This document shows positions 14,680 through 21,548 of a stretch of 31,107 nucleotides of DNA, one piece after another. Under the pieces are notes generated by a model that worked only from the letters and a program-made list of their open reading frames with translations, was not told where the DNA came from and did no database searches. The translations under genes and the position numbers were made by a program. The first letter of the stretch is position 1, and each line of letters starts with the position of its first letter. Origin of the DNA: Lachnospiraceae bacterium UBA6998 (GTDB taxonomy: Bacteria; Bacillota; Clostridia; Lachnospirales; Lachnospiraceae); the NCBI GenBank assembly GCA_002448395.1, contig DJXS01000109.1, positions 1 through 31,107 of the forward strand, written 5' to 3'.

Positions 14680-15012
14680 ATGCAGTGGTATGAAGTGGAA
14701 TTACTCAAAGAAAACAGCACGGCGGACGCACTCAATGACATGCTGGGGAATGGCTCCTATACGCTGACAGGGCGGACAATTGCCCGCGTCTCCCCGTGGA
14801 CGGTGAATGACATTCAGGCGCTGGGGCGCGAGGTGACAGAAACGGAGATACGGCTGATTATGCCGGTCCATGCGATGGATGATCTGCGTAAAGCGACACA
14901 TATCCGCTTTGTGAAACACAGGGACTACACCGGCACAATGAAGCTCATTCCCCCGTACAGGGACAACGGCCCGCGATGGATCACAGCGACGGCAAAGGCG
15001 GTGAGAACATGA
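14680..15012 (+). CDS. Head closure / head-tail joining protein
   Basis: 110 residues. The ATG at 14680 is chosen because AGGGGGCGG precedes it; the frame is open upstream to 14539 but there it lies inside the connector gene and has no ribosome site. The sequence is beta-rich (WYEVELLKE, SYTLTGRTIARVSPW, EIRLIMPVH, HIRFVKHRDYTGTMKLI), as expected for the stopper/head-closure family (SPP1 gp16-like). It overlaps the next gene by ATGA. The function is from gene order and fold guess. Confidence 0.65.
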   Translation: MQWYEVELLKENSTADALNDMLGNGSYTLTGRTIARVSPWTVNDIQALGREVTETEIRLIMPVHAMDDLRKATHIRFVKHRDYTGTMKLIPPYRDNGPRWITATAKAVRT

Positions 15013-15386
15013 AGATTACTATTACGGGCGCAGAACCGCTTCAAAAGGTCCTGAATGATCTGGAAAACTTCCAAGTTCATCTCGATGCCGTAAGAGCCAA
15101 GCAGGTCACGGAGATCTCTAACAGGGCTGCCGCAGCTCTGGGCACACCGGGAGCGACTCCCAGAGACACCGGTGAACTGCGCATAAGTGCGCATGCAGAC
15201 TACAACGACTTTTCCTTTGGCTATTCCAAGGAATACGCCGGGCATGTTGAGTATGGACACCGTACAAGAAACGGCGGCTTTGTGGAAGGGCAGAAATACC
15301 TGGAAACGAACAAAGACATACAGTCTCCGATATACAAGGATGACGCAGGAAAAAGACTGGAAAAGGTACTGAACGGAGGGAAATGA
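15009..15386 (+). CDS. HK97 gp10-like tail-completion protein
   Basis: 125 residues from the ATG at 15009, which overlaps the previous stop (ATGA) and has GGCGG upstream. HK97 gp10-like proteins sit at the head-tail interface. The family pattern is clear: an N-terminal strand and helix (ITGAEPLQKVLNDLENF), then PRDTGELRISAHAD and EYAGHVEYGHRTRNGGFVEG (short segments at about 57-95), the Asp-Thr-Gly and Tyr-Gly-His hallmarks of the group. The C-terminus is a helix. The next gene overlaps again by ATGA, giving a tightly coupled string. Confidence 0.82.
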   Translation: MKITITGAEPLQKVLNDLENFQVHLDAVRAKQVTEISNRAAAALGTPGATPRDTGELRISAHADYNDFSFGYSKEYAGHVEYGHRTRNGGFVEGQKYLETNKDIQSPIYKDDAGKRLEKVLNGGK

Positions 15387-15799
15387 AAATGCTTAGAAGA
15401 ATGAATTTGACCGACCTTATGGCGGCGATACAAAAGCAGATCAAGGACGGAACAGGCCTTCCTTGTTATGACTCCGTTCCACTCAATGCCGTGAGCCCGT
15501 TTTTCTTCATGTCATATGCAGGCTCACAGCCAGCGGACACAAAGACTATGTATGTCGATCGTCACACGGTGGACATCCATGTGATAGCGGATGTTTCCCC
15601 GTCAAGCGTTCCGGTCTTTAAGTACATACAGAAGCTCGAAGAGGCGATGACGGAGGACATAACGATCCCGAAGGAGTACAAGCTGGTGAGACAGTCAAGC
15701 GGCGGCGTCCGCACAATTCAGAACGACGAGACCGGCGAAAAACACGCGGTGATGTCGTTCACTTTTTTAATCAGTTACGGATGGAAAATAAAAATATAA
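15383..15799 (+). CDS. Tail terminator / minor tail protein
   Basis: 138 residues. This position, between the gp10-like protein and the tube protein, is where siphophages put the tail terminator that caps the tube (SPP1 gp17, lambda gpU-like). The alternating pattern (LTDLMAAIQKQI helix, then strands FFFMSYAG, HTVDIHVIAD, EDITIPKEYKLV, AVMSFTFLISYG) fits that fold. It starts by ATGA overlap. No unique motif confirms the call. Confidence 0.65.
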   Translation: MKMLRRMNLTDLMAAIQKQIKDGTGLPCYDSVPLNAVSPFFFMSYAGSQPADTKTMYVDRHTVDIHVIADVSPSSVPVFKYIQKLEEAMTEDITIPKEYKLVRQSSGGVRTIQNDETGEKHAVMSFTFLISYGWKIKI

Positions 15800-15814
15800 A
15801 GAGAGGTAAATAAT

Positions 15815-16342
15815 ATGGATTACAAAGCACTTATTTTTGCAGATCCGGCAACAACTGCCTATGATGGCGGCGAATACTGCGATTTTGATACGGCCGCGGA
15901 TATTGTCGCCGGTAAGGATATTCTCCTGGGCGTTTGGAATACAGACGGAAGCAAACTGCTCGCGATTTCTGGGCAGCAGGGGCTGACGATCAACAGAAGC
16001 GCCGAAACAATTGAAGTCAATTCCAAGTCCACCGAAGGCGGCTGGAAGGACAGCCTGGCGGGCATGAAGGAGTGGAGCATCGACAACGACGGTCTCTGGG
16101 TCGCATCCGATGACGCTCACAAAGCACTTGCGACAGCGTTCAAGAACGGAAACCCGGTCTGCGTCAAGGTTTACAACGGTAAGACAAAGAAAGGCCTCTT
16201 TGGGGGTCTGGCAGTTATAACAGACTACCCGATTGAGGCTCCCTATGATGACGCAGTGACTTACAGCATCACGCTCCAGGGTAAAGGCGCGCTCGTTGAC
16301 TTCTCCATTGACCCGCCCACAAGCGACACAATGCCGGCATAA
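15815..16342 (+). CDS. Major tail tube protein, TP901-1 type
   Basis: 175 residues. It would form the tube through which DNA leaves. The segment LLAISGQQGLTINRSAETIEV, short parts at about 48-68, then NSKSTEGGWKDSLAGMKEW (about 70-88) is the classic TP901-1/phi13 tail protein pattern (Asn-Ser-Lys ... Gly-Trp), and KVYNGKTKKGLFGGLAVIT followed by YSITLQGKGAL completes the beta-barrel. GAGAGG precedes the ATG. A terminator follows, so the abundant tube can be transcribed more than the chaperones. Confidence 0.88.
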   Translation: MDYKALIFADPATTAYDGGEYCDFDTAADIVAGKDILLGVWNTDGSKLLAISGQQGLTINRSAETIEVNSKSTEGGWKDSLAGMKEWSIDNDGLWVASDDAHKALATAFKNGNPVCVKVYNGKTKKGLFGGLAVITDYPIEAPYDDAVTYSITLQGKGALVDFSIDPPTSDTMPA

Positions 16343-16366
16343 TTGGAGACCAATAAAGACAACGAC

Positions 16367-16397
16367 AGCGGGGAGGCAGCAGCTTTCCCGCTTTTTT
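16367..16397 (+). terminator. Terminator after the tail tube gene
   Basis: AGCGGG (16367-16372) pairs with CCCGCT (16387-16392), extended by a G-T and an A-T pair, and is followed by a T run. Confidence 0.65.
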
Positions 16398-16422
16398 CTA
16401 TATATAAGAAGGAGAATTTCCA

Positions 16423-16737
16423 ATGTTCGAATTAGATGGCAAGACATACCGTCTTCACTATACCATTGACCGCCTCAAAATGATCGAGGCCAGGACCGGA
16501 AAGAGCGTGGTCGGAGAGTTTGTTCAGAGTAACGGGGCGCTGCCTTTTGCATCCGTAGAAGCTCATTTTTCATATGCCCTGATATGCGACAGCGACAACC
16601 CGGATGTATATGTTTCACCCAAGACCGGAATAGAGATTGCTGATAAGTATATGGAGCAGTACGGATATATGGCTGCGTGTGATCTGATTGCTACGCAGTT
16701 ACAGGCCGACCTGGGTTTTTTATTCCGCCGGAGTTAA
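16423..16737 (+). CDS. Tail assembly chaperone, gpG-like
   Basis: 104 residues. Tail chaperones wrap the tape measure during tube assembly and occur as a short form (G) and a frameshifted long form (GT). This is the short form: FELDGKTYRLHYTIDRLKMIEA at the start (short portions) and DLIATQLQADLGFLFRRS at the end. It sits between tube and tape measure, the fixed place for this pair. AAGGAG gives a strong start. Its last codons carry the slippery run described next. Confidence 0.85.
   Translation: MFELDGKTYRLHYTIDRLKMIEARTGKSVVGEFVQSNGALPFASVEAHFSYALICDSDNPDVYVSPKTGIEIADKYMEQYGYMAACDLIATQLQADLGFLFRRS
16716..16722 (+). promoter_or_regulatory. Programmed -1 frameshift site T-TTT-TTA
   Basis: In the gpG frame the codons read GGT TTT TTA, giving the heptamer T-TTT-TTA, a known -1 slippery sequence. 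Slipping back one base continues as ATT CCG CCG GAG TTA ATA with no stop codon to 17147, joining the gpT frame. The frames differ by exactly the required -1. Confidence 0.85.
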
Positions 16738-17147
16738 TACGATACAAGTATTTCCGTACGGCGGGAAAACAGGCGACAGAAGAAGAAAAGAAATACAGCC
16801 GGGAAAAGGAACTTGCTTTTTTCATCGTTGAATTCGGCATGTCAAAGAAGGAATACGGCGAACTGACTCCCACAGAACGGGCCTTTGTCTATAAGGCATG
16901 GGAAGAAAAGACCGTGCGAGACACTACCTATATAAGGGACGCGGTCATGAACGCCGAATACAACGTCAACAGAAAGAAAGGGAAAAAGTTCAGAAAGCTT
17001 TGGAACCCGGTTGGGTCTCTCACACAGACAGAAAAGAGAACATACGAAGATACAAAGAAGAAGATCCTCGAGATAAAAAAAGAGAAACCGACGAACTGGG
17101 TAGAGAAAATATACCAGGTCAACGGCTGGAAATTCAAGAAGAAATAA
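16722..17147 (+). CDS. Tail assembly chaperone extension, gpT-like (expressed as gpG-T fusion by -1 frameshift)
   Basis: Read in the -1 frame after 16722, this adds 141 residues to gpG: about IPPELIRYKYFRTAGK, then KELAFFIVEFGMSKKEYGEL, then TPTERAFVYKAWEEKT. It is a typical T domain that binds the tape measure. The first ATG in the frame (16839) has no ribosome site and would lose the conserved PPELIRYKYF start, so independent translation is unlikely. The fusion would be about 241 residues. The C-terminus is very basic (KKGKKFRKLW, WKFKKK), as in other T proteins. Confidence 0.85.
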   Translation: MPPELIRYKYFRTAGKQATEEEKKYSREKELAFFIVEFGMSKKEYGELTPTERAFVYKAWEEKTVRDTTYIRDAVMNAEYNVNRKKGKKFRKLWNPVGSLTQTEKRTYEDTKKKILEIKKEKPTNWVEKIYQVNGWKFKKK

Positions 17148-17168
17148 AGAAGGGAGGCCGCAGAAAAT

Positions 17169-19559
17169 ATGGCTGATTATGTATTGGGCGTAGAGATTAC
17201 CGGCGACGCCTCCGGATTACAAAAAGCCGCGGGAGAAGCCAGCAAGGCGCTCGGCGGCGTACAGGATACCGCTTCAAAGACAGGCAGCGGCGCGGCGCAG
17301 TCATTCGCGCAGCAGCTGGGCGGCGGTATTAAAGACGCTTCAAAGCAGATCGGAGAGTTCGGAAAGAGTATGACGATCCTGACGGCTCCGATAACAGCTT
17401 TTGGCGCAAAGGGGACGCAGTCCTTCCTTGAAGTCGATAAGACAATGCAGCTGGCGAACAAGACCATGGGGAACACCGCAGAACAGGCGGGGATGTTACA
17501 GAGCGCCATGGAACAGGCCGCGTCAAACTCCACTTTTGGGATGCAGGATGCAGCGAAAGCCTCTCTCAATTTTGCCCGTGCAGGCCTGAACGCAGAACAG
17601 GCAGCAGCAGCACTTGCCCCGGCGATGAACCTGGCAGCGGGAGAAGGTGGAAACCTTGATACCGTTTCAGCAGGTCTTACAGCAACGATCAACGGCTTCG
17701 GGGACAGCTTCGAGAATTCCGGACATTATGCCGATGTATTCGCGGCGGCATGTAACAACAGCGCCCTTGATGTGGACGGCCTGGCCTCTTCCATGAATGT
17801 GGCAGCGCCCGTTTTTGCCGCAGCAGGTAAAGACGTAGAAGATGCCGCTCTTTATATGGGGGTCATGGCAAACGCCGGATATGACGCCTCAACAGCAGCG
17901 AACAGCCTGAAAACAGGCATGGCAAGACTTGCAAAGCCCGCGAAAGAGGCTTCTGATGCGATGAACACATACCTGGGCGGATGGAGCGCATTCAATGAAG
18001 ACGGGACGATGAAAAGCTCCCTGCAGATACAAAAAGAGCTGCATGACAGTTTCTCGAACCTGTCCGAACAGGAGCAGATGGCGGCGGCTTCCGCGATATT
18101 CGGAAAGAACCAGATGGCGCCCTGGCTGGCACTTATAAATACAGCGCCGGACGATGTCAACGCACTCTCTGACAGCCTAAATAACTGCGAGGGCACAACA
18201 CAGGAAATGGCGGACGCCATGATGGACGGCGCCGGCGGATCCGTCGAAAAACTGAAAAGCTCCCTTGATGTCCTGGGGACAAAATTCGGAGAGATCATCA
18301 GCACAGCACTCATTCCAATGGCAGACAATGTGCAGAAGCTTGTCGATTGGTTTCTGTCACTGGACAGCGGAACGCAGCAGCTGATTGGAACCGTCGCGAT
18401 GATCATAGCTGTAATCGGACCTCTGGCGATAACGATCGGACTTGTCGGCGGAGCGATCGGGAACCTGATCACGATATTCGGCGCAATTTCCGCGCCGGTC
18501 CTTGTTGTGATCGGAGTGATAACACTTCTGGTCGGTGCTTTCATATATTTGTGGAGCACAAACGAAGAATTCCGAACGCGAGTCATGGAGATCTGGAATA
18601 CGCTCGTTGCTTCCTTCATGGAGTACTTTGCGCAGATTAAAGAGATACTGAACGGAATGGGGATCAACGCGCAGAGCTTACAGGCGATATGGGAGCTCGT
18701 ATGGGAGGCAATAAGCAGAGCCCTTCTCGTGGCGTTCGATCTTATACAGGGAACAATCAGTTTTGCTCTTGATTATATCATGGGCCTTTTCCACATTTTC
18801 CATGGACTCCTGACGGGAGACTGGGACGAGATGTGGGATGGTATCAAACAGATACTGAGCGGGGCATGGGACTTTATAAAAGCCCTGTTCCACGCGGGAT
18901 GCGATGCGCTCGGTATAGATGCCGGAGCCCTGAAAGAAGACATTAAAGAGAAGTTCACGGAAGTAAAAGAGAAAGTGATCGAGAAAGTCACACAGCTCAA
19001 AGAGCGGGCCATAGAAATATGGGAAAACCTCAAAGAGAGCGTCGGCGATAAAGTCGGAGACATTAAGGACACCATCGAAGAAGGCTTCAATGATGCCGTC
19101 GAATTTATCACTTCTCTTCCCGGCCAGGCATACGACTGGGGCGCTGACATAATAGAAAATATTGCAGACGGCATATGGGGCGCCATTGGAAGCGTAACAA
19201 GCGCTGTTTCATCCGTGGCAGATACAATCTGGTCATATCTGCACTTCTCCGAGCCTGAGATCGGACCGTTGTCGGATTTTCATACGTGGATGCCGGACCT
19301 CATGAGCGGTCTGGCGGACGGGATGAAGCACAACATGCCCACACTGAAAGCCGGCGTTGACCTTGTGGCCAACACAATGAGCGGCATTATACCGGGCACA
19401 GGGACCGCAGGCAGATACGACGGCGGAGACAACGGCGGCACACACAACAACTGGGGCGGCGTGAACATCGTAGTGAACGCGGCCGAAGGACAGGACGAAG
19501 AGGCTGTGGCGGATGCCGTCATGCGCCGTATGTTGGATCTTGTCGCGGCGGAGGTATAA
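17169..19559 (+). CDS. Tail tape measure protein
   Basis: 796 residues, setting tail length (roughly 1.5 angstrom per residue gives about 120 nm) and aiding DNA entry. The N-terminus shows the Phage-MinorTail core: ITGDASGLQKAAGEASKAL, ALNFAR..LNAEQAAAALAPAMNLA, and the SxALDVDGLASSMN segment. Two hydrophobic stretches lie at about 400-465 (IGTVAMIIAVIGPLAITIGLV and VLVVIGVITLLVGAFIYLW), likely membrane-entering. The region about 590-650 is charged, with KEKFTEVKEKVIEKVTQLKE forming a coiled coil. AGGGAGG precedes the ATG. Confidence 0.92.
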   Translation: MADYVLGVEITGDASGLQKAAGEASKALGGVQDTASKTGSGAAQSFAQQLGGGIKDASKQIGEFGKSMTILTAPITAFGAKGTQSFLEVDKTMQLANKTMGNTAEQAGMLQSAMEQAASNSTFGMQDAAKASLNFARAGLNAEQAAAALAPAMNLAAGEGGNLDTVSAGLTATINGFGDSFENSGHYADVFAAACNNSALDVDGLASSMNVAAPVFAAAGKDVEDAALYMGVMANAGYDASTAANSLKTGMARLAKPAKEASDAMNTYLGGWSAFNEDGTMKSSLQIQKELHDSFSNLSEQEQMAAASAIFGKNQMAPWLALINTAPDDVNALSDSLNNCEGTTQEMADAMMDGAGGSVEKLKSSLDVLGTKFGEIISTALIPMADNVQKLVDWFLSLDSGTQQLIGTVAMIIAVIGPLAITIGLVGGAIGNLITIFGAISAPVLVVIGVITLLVGAFIYLWSTNEEFRTRVMEIWNTLVASFMEYFAQIKEILNGMGINAQSLQAIWELVWEAISRALLVAFDLIQGTISFALDYIMGLFHIFHGLLTGDWDEMWDGIKQILSGAWDFIKALFHAGCDALGIDAGALKEDIKEKFTEVKEKVIEKVTQLKERAIEIWENLKESVGDKVGDIKDTIEEGFNDAVEFITSLPGQAYDWGADIIENIADGIWGAIGSVTSAVSSVADTIWSYLHFSEPEIGPLSDFHTWMPDLMSGLADGMKHNMPTLKAGVDLVANTMSGIIPGTGTAGRYDGGDNGGTHNNWGGVNIVVNAAEGQDEEAVADAVMRRMLDLVAAEV

Positions 19560-19564
19560 GAAAA

Positions 19565-20326
19565 ATGATTATATACAACGGAAAGAATTTAGAAGATTTT
19601 GGCGTCGAAGCAATCGGGCGGGGGAGATACGGCTCCCCGGCCCGTGATATTGAACAAGTACATGTTCCGGGCCTTAACGGAGATCTTCTGTTTGACAGCG
19701 GGGGTTTCCTTAACGCAAACATCGAATATCCAGACTGCTGCATTGATCATGATTTTCCCACGAACTTTGCAGCGCTGCGGACATTTCTGCTGGCAGATCC
19801 CGGATACCACAGGCTGGAGGACTCATACGCATCGGATGAATTCAGGATGGCAGAATTCAGAGGCCCGCTTACGCCAGATGTTCACACAGGGCGCGGCAAC
19901 AGGAGCGGGACTTTCACGCTGTCATTTAACGCAACCCCGCAAAGATACCTGAAAGAAGGCGGGGAAGAAAGAGAGATAAAAGACCAGGAAATTATAGAAA
20001 ACAAGTGGATGCCCGCAAACCCCATTTTCAGGATCATACCTGGAGCGAATAAGACAGTGAACATCGCTGTATTGTCGCCCGGATGGGAATCGTATCGGTA
20101 CGGTCGTATATCAGTAACGGACAGCACGGGTTCGGATACGATGATATACGAGATTGACATGATACGCGGGACGGCGATCAGATGGGAGGAAGCAACAAGC
20201 TATACAAGATATAACGCAGCGTCCTCCGTCACTGGCAATATTCTGAAGATACCGTCCGGGAAATACAAGTGGAGCATTACCGGGACCGGGCAGGTGTTTG
20301 TCAAGCCGATGTTTTGGAGGATATAA
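19565..20326 (+). CDS. Distal tail protein (Dit)
   Basis: 253 residues. Dit forms the hub joining tube and receptor-binding parts. The N-terminal domain has the family start IIYNGKNLEDFGVEAIGRG, then PGLNGDLLFDSGGF and a GTFTLSFNATPQRYL block where the domain ends, the usual Dit pattern. The C-terminal half (FRIIPGANKTVNIAV onward to KPMFWRI) is a galectin/CBM-like beta domain. It follows the tape measure by five bases. GGAGG lies ten bases before the ATG. Confidence 0.9.
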   Translation: MIIYNGKNLEDFGVEAIGRGRYGSPARDIEQVHVPGLNGDLLFDSGGFLNANIEYPDCCIDHDFPTNFAALRTFLLADPGYHRLEDSYASDEFRMAEFRGPLTPDVHTGRGNRSGTFTLSFNATPQRYLKEGGEEREIKDQEIIENKWMPANPIFRIIPGANKTVNIAVLSPGWESYRYGRISVTDSTGSDTMIYEIDMIRGTAIRWEEATSYTRYNAASSVTGNILKIPSGKYKWSITGTGQVFVKPMFWRI

Positions 20327-20330
20327 GAGA

Positions 20331-21548
20331 ATGGTTCCTATTTTATATGAAAGCACAGTCAGGGACATACCGAGAGAAAAGAAAGACGACACCTTCAACC
20401 GGATAAACTGGGGGCTCGGACTGATCAAGGATGCTAAAAGCGCTGTTGTAACAGAGGAACTCGGCGGGGATTTTACCGCGGAGGTTGTTCTCCCTGTATC
20501 CTCGCAGGTATATCCAGAATTACAGGTAGACAGGATTATCGGCCTATGGTGTCCCTATAAAACATACTACCGCACGCTTGAAGGCGAGCACAGCAAGAAC
20601 GAGGGAGGCAGACAGCCCTTTCGAATTGTTTCTATCTCTAAACCAATGCGCGGAATGGTCACAGTTAAATGCGAACACGTATCAGCACAGACTAAGCGTA
20701 TAGTCATACTCCCACGCCTGCAGGGGCCGGTACAGTATCATTATGAGTATTTTAACGACCTGGAAAGGGTTGGCAAGCTGCCTTTTATAGTGGATCTTTC
20801 CGAAATTAAGCAGGACAGCCGGTATATAGATGATCTTGTGCCGAAACCCAGGGTTCCGGTATCAATGCGGGATTATCTGCAAGGCAAAGAGGGCTCAATC
20901 ACGGACATGCATGGCGTTGACTGGATTTACAACGGCTGGGACATTACAGCCGTAAAACAGCGCGGGGAAACGGCGAACCTTAAAATAATGTACGGCGTCA
21001 ACATGCGGGACCTCAATCAGGAGGAAGAGATCCGGAATGTCAGAACGGCCATGTATCCGTACTGGGTGAAGGAGGACAACGGTGTAAGGACATATGTGGC
21101 GCCGTATCAGCGTGATTATGTCAGATGCAAATATGCCGATAATTATGCATACGACCGGATTGAAATATGGGACTGCACGCAGGAGTTTGAAACGGCGCCG
21201 ACAGTGCAGCAGCTTAAAGATTGGGCAGCGGATTATATGGAGCGCAACGACTGGGGCGTTCCTAATGTGAGCATTACCGTTGACCTGGTGACACAGGCCG
21301 GAAGCCTGGGATTTAACGCGGATGCGATCAAAACGCCGGACATAACGGCGGACCAGGAATTATATCTCGGAGACAAAGTCGAAGTTATATTTGAAAGGTT
21401 GGGCATAAATACAACTGCACGAGTCAAGAAATACGAATTCGACAGCTTACGAGAAAGATACAAAAAAGTGGAAATTGGAACGATTAAGCCGTCGATAACT
21501 AAGTCATTGGCGGCCGTATTTAAAAAGACGGGGGTTAAAATACGATGA
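20331..21548 (+). CDS. Tail-associated protein (Tal), gp27-like baseplate/prophage endopeptidase-type
   Basis: 405 residues. Tal closes the tail tip. The ATG at 20331 follows GGAGG; the frame is open to 20298 but that lies inside Dit without a ribosome site. The gp27-like fold is suggested by the N-terminal LYESTVRDIPREKKDDTF, ELQVDRIIGLWCPYKTYY and PFRIVSISKPMRGMVTVKCEHV (short portions), and by the later EIWDCTQEFETAPTVQQLKDWAADYMERN and YLGDKVEVIFERLGINTTARV pieces. There is no long C-terminal lytic domain, so it looks like the structural core alone. It overlaps the fibre gene by ATGA. Confidence 0.82.
   Translation: MVPILYESTVRDIPREKKDDTFNRINWGLGLIKDAKSAVVTEELGGDFTAEVVLPVSSQVYPELQVDRIIGLWCPYKTYYRTLEGEHSKNEGGRQPFRIVSISKPMRGMVTVKCEHVSAQTKRIVILPRLQGPVQYHYEYFNDLERVGKLPFIVDLSEIKQDSRYIDDLVPKPRVPVSMRDYLQGKEGSITDMHGVDWIYNGWDITAVKQRGETANLKIMYGVNMRDLNQEEEIRNVRTAMYPYWVKEDNGVRTYVAPYQRDYVRCKYADNYAYDRIEIWDCTQEFETAPTVQQLKDWAADYMERNDWGVPNVSITVDLVTQAGSLGFNADAIKTPDITADQELYLGDKVEVIFERLGINTTARVKKYEFDSLRERYKKVEIGTIKPSITKSLAAVFKKTGVKIR

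Noticed and set aside
16839..17147. Independent gene starting at ATG 16839
   Set aside because: It lacks a ribosome site and is the tail end of the frameshifted chaperone whose conserved sequence starts at 16722.
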